Source of the DNA: Codonopsis lanceolata
Lineage: Eukaryota > Streptophyta > Magnoliopsida > Asterales > Campanulaceae
Direction of reading: 5' to 3'
Assembly: GCA_013146195.2 (NCBI GenBank)
Contig: CM028382.1
Coordinates: forward strand, 8,192,767-8,256,766
DNA: 64,000 bases
Numbering within the stretch: the first letter of the stretch is position 1; every line of letters begins with the position of its first letter. Under the pieces are notes generated by a model. That model saw only the letters and a program-made list of their open reading frames with translations. It had not been told where the DNA came from and did not search any database. Positions 33,692 to 44,218 of this stretch are shown here, piece by piece. A program made the translations under genes and the position numbers.

Positions 33692-35591
33692 CTAAAACAA
33701 AAATTAACCCAAAACCCGATCTGGGTTTTGTCCACTCCATCCAAATTTCTCTATTAAATTTCTCTCTCTTAACCCAGAAGATAAATACGCGTTTGATTTC
33801 ATTATCAATTTTTTTTATCCTGATTATGAAAGCAAAGTACGCAAACAAAAGATATGAAAAACTTTTACCCATAGATACCCGTTACATCTCCAATTTCTTG
33901 TATAAAATTGGATCCACTCACCTTCTGCGATGAAACCCAACCACCACTAAAATCAATCAATTTCAAATCCCCCTTTCATCATCTTACATGACTTAACTTA
34001 TTTTTACTTTTTCTCTCATAATTCTTTAAATAATCCGACCCGACCATCATGACAACTGCTCAGAGGTCGAAATCATCTAGAACCATAACTTCTTCAACAT
34101 CCTCTCAATTTTGATACTTTGTTTTAAGTCATATGCAAGCTAGTCGTATGCCCAATTTTCTCCAGCAAAATTGAAAAGTATTTCTCTTAATTCATGCACA
34201 TCTCTCTTTCTGATGAATTCGTCTATATGAGTTATTGGTTTTCTGTTAATCTCATGTTTTTATAAGGGTAAACGTCATTTTTGCCCTGCACGTGGATGAT
34301 CACATGCCATTTAAAGTGAATTTTCTAACGTCCGTCAAGGGTAGGGTGGAAAATGGAAAAAAAATAAAAATGTAGCATCACATACCATTATGGGACAAAC
34401 CTTAGGTGTTAGGGTGCACTATGTGATTTAGTGGATACTTTGCGGGGGAATTGTTAATTGGCCATATAATTATTTTTCGATTATTGAAACAATTATTCAT
34501 TATTTTTATTTAAAAACATGTTTTAAATACTAAATGGGTAACTAAATAATGAAGTTATAACCAAATCTCATTTTACACCCCAAGAAAAATGATCAAAATA
34601 ATTTTCATGTGACATGCACATACTATTTTCCGTTACTATTTTCAACATCCAGAGACGGAAGAGGGCAAAGTGAGACACTTCGTAGGTTGGGGTGCAATGT
34701 GAGATTTATTGTGTAATTTTAGAAGCTAATCATATTTTGGCCCCATCAAAAGTAGTCCAAAATACAAATTCCCCCCCTAAGTATCCACCAAATCCACTTT
34801 GGCCCTCAACGTAATTTTATAGCATTTCCATATTTCATGTTAAATTTGGTGATGATGATGTCATGTCTGGTAATTGTAGTGATAGACACGATGGTGAATA
34901 ATATTTAAGATCGATAATTTGGTCCAATCAAACTATAAACAATATCAACGGTGCCGTTGAGAAATTTATTAGAGTTGAAGCTAGGGACGATGAAGACGGA
35001 TTGAGCCATGGCGTGCCTCATCTTTGTCGTATACATTTGTGATGAGTTCAAATATGGGTTTTTGAAATTTGTGATGCATGCTTGTGTATTGTGTTGTACA
35101 AGAGAGAAAGGGAGAAATGTTGGGGGATGTGACAGCTTTAATTTTTTGTGGGTTCTTATTCGTGGCGGCCTTGACACCTTATTGTAATTATCTGATCTTC
35201 AGTTATATCTCTCTGATATCTGATATTATTTCGCTCTATTTTTATTTATTTTTCAATATAAAATTTTGAATAAAAGATTCATACACTCTTGAGTTTTATC
35301 TCAATTAAAATTTACATAAGAGGTCATTGATGGAGAAGAAGAAAAAGAAGTTTCTCTTTGGGTAATAAAAGCAGAGAAAGTGTTACCAGAAAATGACCAA
35401 AAGGCCATACACGTGAAATCTCATGTGCACATTAATGTCAGATTGGTAACCTTCGTCGTGGCTAGGGGGTAAAGTTGAAAAAAGTTATAAAATGATATGA
35501 ACATACAACTTAGGTTGGGTGTGGGAAAGTGAGACTTCATAGATACTTTGGTGGAATTTTGTATTTTTTAGTGTAAATATATACTTTGGGG

Positions 35592-35688
<97 letters not shown>

Positions 35689-36440
35689 TTTGGGGTTGAG
35701 AGTTTGATTCTGCAACACAATAATTTTTTTAAAAAAAAGAGTCATAAATTCCAGAAACGACATAAGCAAAGTCTCCAACAACAATATGCTAATCTAAGAT
35801 AGTAAGTTTGAACTGTTTTCAATTAATTTACACACTGATAAAAATAAATGAATTCATGTTTGATATTAAAAAAACGATTTAAAAATAACCAACAAAAAAG
35901 ACAAATATGTAGGATTATTTGTTATACAATAACTAAAAGCATACATTATAAATGATCGAAAAACAAAGTATCAGAAATACTAAACACACAACAACATAAT
36001 TTATAAATCTAAAAAACTGTAAAGATTAAAAAACACAAAAATTTAATAATTAAAAGTCAACCAAAAAATAAAGGAACTAACAAATCACTTTTTAAAAATC
36101 ATTAGCACCACGTGCAACACACATAAACCTTACTAGTTTCAATGAAAAGGTCGGGTGTTCAACCTTAATAGAGACATCATTATTCAAGACTTACCAAAAA
36201 TACCATTAATCTAGTTGAATGGCATTATCCAAATACTTTGTTTGACCTCAACGATTTCTAAAGAAGACACCACCATCAACCTCCAATAATTTAGTCATGG
36301 TGTCCTCACATACGTGTGAAATTCGCGAATCTTTATATCAACCTCTCGACTGGTTAATAAGTAATCAATTAAATAGATTCTATTTAATGTACTAAAAAAA
36401 TTACAATTTTCAGCTTCACATGCACAGTTATCACATGATC
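33692..36440. other. Non-coding spacer
   Basis: AT-rich. 34310-34470 is the inverted counterpart of 18480-18650. Related phrases about CTAAGTATCCACCAAATC recur near 34775 and (reversed) 34420, so this is a decayed dispersed repeat. Small ORFs at 34905-35177 and 35078-35269 have no family features. Confidence 0.5.
35594..35685. repeat. (AT)n microsatellite, about 90 bp
   Basis: Flanked by direct copies of ACTTTGGGGTT at 35583-35593 and 35687-35697. It generates a spurious Tyr/Ile ORF. Confidence 0.92.
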
Positions 36441-36452
36441 TAAAACTCCAAT

Positions 36453-37140
36453 TCAGAAGCAAAGCTTATTCATAAAATAAATGATTTTTAACGAGAGATT
36501 ACAACTGTATTTAATTATTTGGTGAAGTCTCACTAGAGGCTTAAGTCTCACTCCTTTGAAAGACTTAACAAGTAACTCTCGATTTAACCATTTGGTTAAT
36601 GAATCTGCTAAATTATCTTTTGACTTCACATAGTCAATAGAGATAGTTTCAGTTGAGAGTAGTTGTCTAATGATATTATGTCTACGACGTATATGTCTAG
36701 ACATACCATTATACATATTACTTTGTGCCTTGCCAATTGCCGATTGACTATCGCAATGTATGCAGATTGCAGGTACATGTTTTGTCCATCTTGGAACATC
36801 TTCTAAGAATTGACATAGTCATTCAGCCTCTTCACCACTTTTATCTAGAGCTATAAACTCAGACTCCATTGTAGATCTAGATATACAGTCTGCTTAGAGA
36901 ATTTCCATGATATAGATACATCTGCCAAAGTGAATACAAATCCACTAGTAGACCTTGAGTCTTTAATACCTGATATCCAATTTGTATCATAGTATCCTTC
37001 TATAAATGCTGGATCTCTTAAATAGTGCAGTCCATAATCACAAGTATATCTTAAGTACCTTAGTATTCTGACTATCGCTTTCCAGTGATCAGTCCGAAGA
37101 TTACTCGTGTATCTACTCAGTTTACTCACAACATAACTTA
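36453..37140 (-). pseudogene. Ty1/copia pol relic: end of RT and RNase H
   Basis: Reads leftwards: VSKLSRYTSNLRTDHWKAI and ILRYLRYTCDYGLHY (end of the RT/connection region), then GYYDTNWISGIKDSRSTSG (start of copia RNase H), a broken junction near 36860-36900, MESEF and IHCDSQSAIGKAQ, and HIRRRHNIIRQLL, STETISIDYVKSKDNLADSL at the end. Stops and frameshifts separate the pieces. These are strongly diagnostic copia RNase H motifs. Upstream pol (gag, integrase, most of RT) is absent and no LTR was recognised. Confidence 0.85.
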
Positions 37141-38030
37141 TTCATCCAAACACCAAATTTGACAAATAAATATATGATTGTGATGTTCTTATGGAATAGA
37201 ACTTGTCATTACATTTGAAAACATGAGAAACCTTACACGACTTAATGATGAGTCAATTCAAAAATATGGATCCGCAAATGATTAAACACATGAATTTGAC
37301 AAAGCAAGCAAACTGTCTTGAAAAAGATCATCTTCATAACTTGGCATTTGTTTATTCTCAATTCTCACTTTTTGAAGTTAATCTATTTGTATTTACCCAT
37401 GATTGTTAATGGTGGCTTCATGGCTAGGAACGAAAATAAAGTGGTACATGACCCTTAGAAAAACAGATGATTTATTTTTTGTGGAATCAAATGAATGAAG
37501 CTTTGCAATAAATTTAGCTGCTACTAAGATAGTAAGATACTCTAGATATATCTTCAACTCCAAAGCCTAGTTCTGACCTAAATATACGTATGTTCAACAA
37601 CGGAAGAACTTAATCTAATACCAAATGTTAGGACCTTCCGCACTAACATCTATCTCGAAAGCTATAACTTATAGGATGGGCGCAACTAATTCCCTTTAAT
37701 TATTCACAAGTAGTATCTCGAACTTGCTGAAAGTACGTGCGTGCATGCACGTGTGCACAACAAAGTAAACCAACAAAATCTTAATTATACCAAGTGTAAT
37801 TTATAATAGCACTTTAATTTTTCAATCGACACTTTAACGAACGATATATAAAGTAATTCGTATATGTATCAAACAAATGTCCACAGTTGAAAAGGAAAAG
37901 TACTAGCGAGATTCTCAAAATTTATATTAAGAGATGAATGTTTTGGAATTAACACCATACGTTGGATTATAATGCATCGCGATGCATCATTTGATAAGAT
38001 TATGCATCATTTAATATCAAAGGATACAAG
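37141..38030. other. Non-coding spacer right of the copia relic
   Basis: AT-rich; may include leftover copia leader or LTR sequence, but I see no clear ends. The first GATGCATC-type boxes appear at about 37973-38010. Confidence 0.4.
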
Positions 38031-38399
38031 CATTTTTCATCCCGATGAAATTGCATTGTAGCGGTTTGAAAATATATAGAAGATTAAAGCAATTGAAAAT
38101 CCGTCAAAATGTACCGGTCCACAATTTTCTCTAATTTATAGACTAGAGGAACCAAAGCAATGAGAAGAACCCCCAAAAATGGTAAACAGTAAATTTGGGG
38201 CAAGAAATGGTTCTGAAATCGCACCAATTAATCAAGTTGTAATCCCAACTAACTCAAAAGATCCATCATCAGCCCAAAGTTTTTTAGAAAAAAATTGTTG
38301 GCCGGTACTTTTTCTAAATATGTTTTCGTTACATTCGCTTGTTTTTTTACCGCTAAAGTATATTTTCAAAATATTGTTCCTAAAATGCTCGGTCGTCTT

Positions 38400-39345
38400 C
38401 TTTTACAGCACTAGCCAACAATTTGAAGTTCGAAAATCACAATTATTGCGAAGGCGAGAGGAGGTGAAGGAAAAGAAGACTTATGACGGAGGAGAAAAAA
38501 AAAAAGGCATAAGACATGAAGGTCTGGTTTTCATTATGATTTTGCAGCTTGATACATCAATTTTTTAGCACAATGCAAAATTGAATTATGCAATTAAAAT
38601 TTATGCATCGTGCTGCAAAATTGGATGTAGTGCGCTACAAAATTTGATGCTGCAAAATATGATTAGATAATTAAACTTGATGCATCGTGACTCAAAAATT
38701 GATGCAATGCGATGCAAAAATTGGATTACACAGTTAAATTAATGCATCATGGCACAAAAATTGATACAACACGATGCATTTGAATGGGTGATCCGTAGCG
38801 CGGCTCATTAAGGGTATCATAGTCTTCTCACCCCAAAAATAATTTTTTTTCTGGTTAAAAAAAAAACATAAAGTACTATAGCGGTTGAAAACTTATCAAA
38901 TTGATCCAGCCCGAATTAACCCCAAGTTTTTTAAGAAATCAAATATCTAGCTTTTAGGAGAAATTGCATGTCGGTTCACTTTGTGAAGTTTTTAACTGCT
39001 ACAGTACCTTATGTGTTTTTAAATATAAAAAAGGTACTTTTAGAGACGAAAGGACTACGATACTCTTATTACATTGAAGGCACACTACGGATCACTTACT
39101 CAGTGCATCGTCTTGAATTAGGGTTCCAAATTGATGCATGATGACTCCAACTTGATGCATCGGGACTGAAATTCAATGCATCTTGATACAAACTAGTTTC
39201 GACTCCATCTCTTTTGCCTTCTTCTACCTCTTCCTCCAGCGCAAGCCTTCTTCTTCCACCTTTGCCTTCGTCCCTTCTAAAAAATCCTCCAACCCAACCT
39301 AATGAATCAGAAGAAGGCTAATTAATATTTTGGAAGTGAACTTTA
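38400..39345. repeat. Fold-back repeat rich in GATGCATC
   Basis: The left arm (about 38400-38930) is the inverted, diverged counterpart of the right arm (about 38960-39345). Both run from a pyrimidine- or purine-rich tract through many GATGCATC-like boxes to a CGGATCAC box and a stretch about pale AGTAC(C/T)TTATGT. A third copy lies at 53380-53815. ORF 38179-38568 overlaps the left arm and is not a credible gene. Confidence 0.65.
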
Positions 39346-40081
39346 ACTGTTAAAAAAGACAGAATAGTGTAGCGAATAAATTTTTGAGAAAAGGTAACAG
39401 CCCAAATTTCACCCTAATTACTAATTGGTTTGAATGGTAAAACCTAACTTGTAATATTAATTTGTGAAACCAAACAACGGTTCCGACTTCCGAACGTCAG
39501 TCAAACTCGAATCAAACTTAATCAGATAAGTCAATTCAATTTTAAAATTAGATGAATTGATACTACAATTTCACACGTTTATTTCTCGAATCAAATCATG
39601 ACACACCCAAGTATTTTCTCCACGAGAACAATACTCAACTTAGAGTGTACGGCCGAACCGTTGTTCTTAAATTATCGTTCTCTTTAACATGACATACCGT
39701 TTAAAAAAGGTAATTGACTATATTAAAAATATTGATCTAATGTGTGGTTTCATTTAATGTCTTAGTGGATGTAAACATAATTTAAGTAGGTAGAAAAATA
39801 AAGGATAAAGTGGTAAAAATATTTCCTAAAAGGAAAGTATTGAAAGAGATGCAAGTATTTTGGAATAGACCAAAAAAAAAATGACAATTATTTAGGAAGG
39901 AAAGAAGTGCTAGTTTTTAGTTTTGACTCACCAACGGTCACTTTGATGATTTTCATAACAAATTCAGGAAAATTAAAATACAATGATTTAAGGAATCTGA
40001 AAATCACTTGTCAAATACCTGTTAATGGCGCTAGAAGATGGTTGATTCAGAGAGTCCATAATCACCTTGCTCTCTTCCTAT
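39346..40081. other. Spacer downstream of the NLR gene
   Basis: AT-rich. Probably includes the 3' untranslated region and terminator of the leftward-reading NLR. No other gene seen. Confidence 0.45.
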
Positions 40082-42583
40082 TCATGAGACTGTCCTTTGA
40101 CCTGGAGATCCAGAAACTTGAAAACGTGGGTCTTTGCATGGGGTTGTGAGGACTTTTAAGAAATCATTGCCCAATTCCTCTTGTTCTTTCTTAATTTCCA
40201 ATGCAGAGCAAACTGCAGAGTCACTGCAACTATCAACCTCAATCAACTCTAGTGTTAGTATATGCCCTAATCCAGATGGAATCTCTTTGAGCTTTGAGCA
40301 TCGGAGCATCGAGAAATGTTGAAGGCTTGGAAAGTGCTCACTAGAGGATTTCCATTGCACGATATCAAGGTCTTGAAATTTCAAGTATCTGAGTCGACCA
40401 AATCCCCCGTCAACTGTTTCCCACTCATCTCCAATGCAGGCGTGAAATTTTAACTTAAGAACTTCAAGATTAGGTAGCATCCCAAGGGTCCACATTTCCT
40501 TCCAATCCAGAGCAGTACTTGATAAAGTTAACCTTTTAAGTTTTTCAGGAAAGAAGCAAGGATTGCATGAGGTTACAGCTTTAGGGTATGGGTTTGTATT
40601 TAACAATTTCAATGCTTCAAGGCGGTCTGAAGAATATAAATTGGGAAATGTCAAATTTCCTACCTCTGATATCAAAGGCCCACAAAAGCCAATCTTTCTT
40701 AGATTGGGTGACCTTGCTAAGATTTCATTGCAATGTGAAGAAGGGCACACTTGTGACAAAGTTTGCAGGTTTTCCAATTCCGTCGGATAGCGATCATCAT
40801 CTGTCAACACTTTTTCAAAACAAGGGTCTTCGACAAGATTCTCCCCTGATTTGATATAAAGGTGCCTCAGATTTAACAGCTTCCATGTACTTTGTGGTAC
40901 AATAATATTACTCCTTGATGATATGGCAAGGGTTTGTAGGTTAAGAAGGTTGGAAATCAAAGTTGGGGGACTTCCATCCTTGGCTTGAATTGCCAAGTAT
41001 CTCAATTGAACTGCTTGTAAAGTTTCACTGGGAAATGAGAGGATAGAGATAGATTCTAAATCCAAAACTCTAAGAAGTTTGAAGGCTTCCCATGGTATTG
41101 GCATAGCCTCTCGAGGATAACAACCCTTTTCAACACTATATGACGACGGAGACTGGATGAACCCGGCAGAAGGCTTTAATAGAGATGAAGAATTAGCATA
41201 TGAAAGGACTCGGCAGCCATCCCAGTAAACTTTTGGTGAGAATTTCTCTTCCTTAGCTTTTTTCAGACATAAATCGCGCAACAAATCATGAAGTCGGCAC
41301 TTTTTAATTCCTCCATCAAATTTTGTTTCTACATTTACTACCAAACTTCTATTTAGTAATTCCATAAAAGAATCCATGGCAATCTCCTCCAAGCTTTTCC
41401 CTCCAACTTGATGTATAAGCCCTTCAGCAACCCATAGCCAAATCAACTTACGTACTGGTATCACATAGTCTTCTCGGAACACTCCCAAAAAGAGAAATAA
41501 TGGTCTCAGGTGTTGAGGCAAATGGTTATAACTCAATGAAAGGGTGTCCATGTACCGGTCCATGTCACTCGAGATGTATGAACTTACACTTTCTGCGACA
41601 TCTTTCCACCAAGGAAGAGCTGCAGACTTGCTTTTGAGTAGTCCAGATATTACAACAAGTGCAAGAGGCAGACCTTGACATTTTCTTGCAATTTGGTTCG
41701 CAAAACTTTGAAGCGACTGAGGGATGATTTGGAATTGAAAAACTTTCTTCGCCAATAGAACCAAACTTTCATCTTGGGTTAAAAAACGCAGATGAAAATT
41801 AGGTTGAGCGCGCAAATCCAAATCCAAATCAATAAGCCGACTACTTAACATAATTTTGCTACCATTGTTGTCATCGGGGAAAGATACTTTCAGATCATCC
41901 CACACCCTCCGATCCCATATGTCATCCAAAACAATAAGGTAGCGCTTACATTTTAAGCATTTGTACACCATTTCAGTTAACTTATCCATGTTCATTTCAT
42001 CATAATATTCATCGTCAGAGCGTCGAATCACACAACTCAAGATGGCAATCAAAATATCCCTCTTGCTATAAACTTGAGAAATAAAACTCCAAGCACGGAT
42101 ATGGAAATGATGGACAATAAACGGATGATTATAAACTTTTCGAAGCAAAGTCGTCTTACCAAGCCCAGGCATCCCCACGATTGACATCATTTCAAGCTGT
42201 TTGTTGATCCCTCCTGTGAGGCGGTCAGCCAGTATTGTTGTCTCCTCATCAAACCCCACCACAATTTCCTCATCTACACCGCCGCCGGACCTCAAGCTGT
42301 AAAGGTCCTTCTGTTTCTCCACTGCATAAATCACGTTTTGGAAAGTATCTAATATGTGTACGTTTTGGAAAGTAACTATAACGAAGCTGTGTTTGATCAG
42401 AATGTCTGCGACCTCAAGTGCCCTCTGAATAGCAGTTTCAGTTTCAGGGGAAGGCGTGATCTCCAAATCAGAGAAGACTCTAAGGCGATCGATAACAGAT
42501 CCCAACTTAGACTTCAACAAAATTGGAACTTTGGGGAGTAGCGCCTCCAGGCGGGTTAGTAAAAGGCTAAAGGGACCATTCAT
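40082..42583 (-). CDS. CC-NB-ARC-LRR disease resistance protein (R1/R1A-like)
   Basis: Intact single-exon 833-residue ORF from ATG 42583. An N-terminal helical region of only about 130 residues comes first, shorter than in R1 proteins. The NB-ARC follows: P-loop GMPGLGKTT (137-145), kinase-2 LIVLDDIWD (216-224), RNBS-B GSKIMLSSR (241-249), GLPLA (304-308), RNBS-D LFLFLGVFRED (362-372) and LHD (431-433) in place of MHD. Leucine-rich repeats fill about 450-810. Such proteins are intracellular immune receptors that bind ATP/ADP at the NB-ARC and sense pathogen effectors or their targets. The variant MHD position can affect autoinhibition in known NLRs; its effect here is unknown. The RNBS-D cysteine usual in this group is Leu. 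Function is inferred from family only. Confidence 0.93.
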   Translation of the reverse strand: MNGPFSLLLTRLEALLPKVPILLKSKLGSVIDRLRVFSDLEITPSPETETAIQRALEVADILIKHSFVIVTFQNVHILDTFQNVIYAVEKQKDLYSLRSGGGVDEEIVVGFDEETTILADRLTGGINKQLEMMSIVGMPGLGKTTLLRKVYNHPFIVHHFHIRAWSFISQVYSKRDILIAILSCVIRRSDDEYYDEMNMDKLTEMVYKCLKCKRYLIVLDDIWDRRVWDDLKVSFPDDNNGSKIMLSSRLIDLDLDLRAQPNFHLRFLTQDESLVLLAKKVFQFQIIPQSLQSFANQIARKCQGLPLALVVISGLLKSKSAALPWWKDVAESVSSYISSDMDRYMDTLSLSYNHLPQHLRPLFLFLGVFREDYVIPVRKLIWLWVAEGLIHQVGGKSLEEIAMDSFMELLNRSLVVNVETKFDGGIKKCRLHDLLRDLCLKKAKEEKFSPKVYWDGCRVLSYANSSSLLKPSAGFIQSPSSYSVEKGCYPREAMPIPWEAFKLLRVLDLESISILSFPSETLQAVQLRYLAIQAKDGSPPTLISNLLNLQTLAISSRSNIIVPQSTWKLLNLRHLYIKSGENLVEDPCFEKVLTDDDRYPTELENLQTLSQVCPSSHCNEILARSPNLRKIGFCGPLISEVGNLTFPNLYSSDRLEALKLLNTNPYPKAVTSCNPCFFPEKLKRLTLSSTALDWKEMWTLGMLPNLEVLKLKFHACIGDEWETVDGGFGRLRYLKFQDLDIVQWKSSSEHFPSLQHFSMLRCSKLKEIPSGLGHILTLELIEVDSCSDSAVCSALEIKKEQEELGNDFLKVLTTPCKDPRFQVSGSPGQRTVS

Positions 42584-44218
42584 CTCTAAATATTTGCCTA
42601 GTCAACTACTACAGAAGAAGAAGATGATTAGATGAAGAAGGTGATTTTGTGTGTTGTGTGTGTGTGGATCTATCTAGGAGGAGAACCCAAAGGTAAAAGG
42701 GAAAAGAAAAGATTAATCGTACATAAATATCAGAGCCTTCGTCACGGGCGACCAAAGTCTTGGCGCTTTGAGATGATAAAAAATTGCAGTGGTTATCTTG
42801 TGGCCGACCATTTATCATTTCATACATGTCAATACTCAATAGTGAATACCATCCAATCAAGGACAAACTACATCCCTGTACTTTTGGCCATTTTGTCGAT
42901 TAGTCCCTTTACTAAAATTCAAAAACTTGGATCCATGTACACCAAAAGTCAAACGTAATTGGTAAATTTTCAGTCTTTTAAGTGCCCTCATGCGAGGACG
43001 ACGTCACTTTTTAAAGAGGTGAAATGGTCCACTTATATTATAGACGCCTAGGGTATGTTTATTGTTTAGTAATCATTTTGTTTTTAATATTTTTATTTTT
43101 ATTTCTAATTTTTTGTGAAAAAGAAAAATAAAATTATGTTTGAACAATTATTTCTATTTTTGATAAATTAGAAATATTTCTCATTATTCTCCAAAATTTA
43201 GAAATTAAAAAAAAATAGTTTTGTTTAAAAGAAATGATTTTTTTTTCGAAACGTGAAATATCGATCAACTTAAATGAGATCGAACTTTCAAACTTTGTTT
43301 ATGTATATATGTATATATATATGTGTGTGTGTATGTATGTATGTATGTATGTATGTATGTATGTATGTATTAGGCCTGACAATTACAACCCTGAACTCGT
43401 TAACCCACCCGACCCGACTTTAAAATTACACGCCCCAACTAAACCGATTAATATTTTTGGGTTGCACGGGTAACCTGTTTTGACCCAAAAATATTAACGG
43501 GTCAGGTTAAAGCGGATCGAGTCCATTACCAATTTTGACCCGATAGCTTTTACTCTATAAAATTATGAAATTTTGGGAGAAAATTTAGATTAAGACGAGT
43601 CATCCCGTTTTAACATGTCACCCGTTTAACTTGAATTCATTCAACACAATCTATTCCAATCAGTTTGATATTCGGGTTCTAATAGGTTTCAACACATCAT
43701 TCGTTCCAACCCAACCCAACGGATGAGAAGTTGTTTATCCACATTTTTTTTAATAGTAGATGAAATCATGTGAATTATTATTCTACCTGTCTGAATTGGA
43801 TATAATATAATATTATCGAAGTTGTAATGTGTTAAAAAATTTTGAAAAAGAATATAACTTTGTGAAAGGAAATAAAAATGTTTGTAAAAAATGATTAGCT
43901 TTTGTTTCTTTTTAATAATAGAAATCGAAACGACTATCAAACGTGTTTTTGTTTCTTGTTCAAAATAAAAAAGAAATATAAACAAAGTGAAATAGAAACA
44001 TGTGAAAAAAAAAAAAATGTTACCAAATAGGCAAACACTACCTTAGTTTCTAAATAATTATATTTTTTTCCTTTTTTTTTTTGTTCATTACAAAATAATT
44101 GTCATATTATAAAGCTTTTATTTTAAGAAATATTTTTACTATTTTATCTTTATTTTTTAACTCTTTAATTATGGCCACGTGTGAAAGGAAATTAAAGGAA
44201 ACCACACATTACAACAAT
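42584..44218. other. NLR upstream region and spacer
   Basis: About 42584-42900 should contain the NLR promoter and leader (reading left). No confident TATA box chosen. The rest is AT-rich; 43375-43700 is a degenerate ACCCGAC/GGGTT-rich tract like that at 55560-55680, possibly from a non-autonomous hAT. Confidence 0.45.
43330..43371. repeat. (TATG)n microsatellite
   Basis: About ten perfect TATG units, preceded by a short AT/GT run from 43306. Confidence 0.93.

Noticed and set aside
35485..35784. 99-residue minus-strand ORF
   Set aside because: It is a translation of the AT microsatellite (alternating Tyr/Ile).
37970..39345. CRISPR-like array or satellite
   Set aside because: GATGCATC boxes are short, irregularly spaced palindromes in a plant genome; no constant repeat-spacer pattern.
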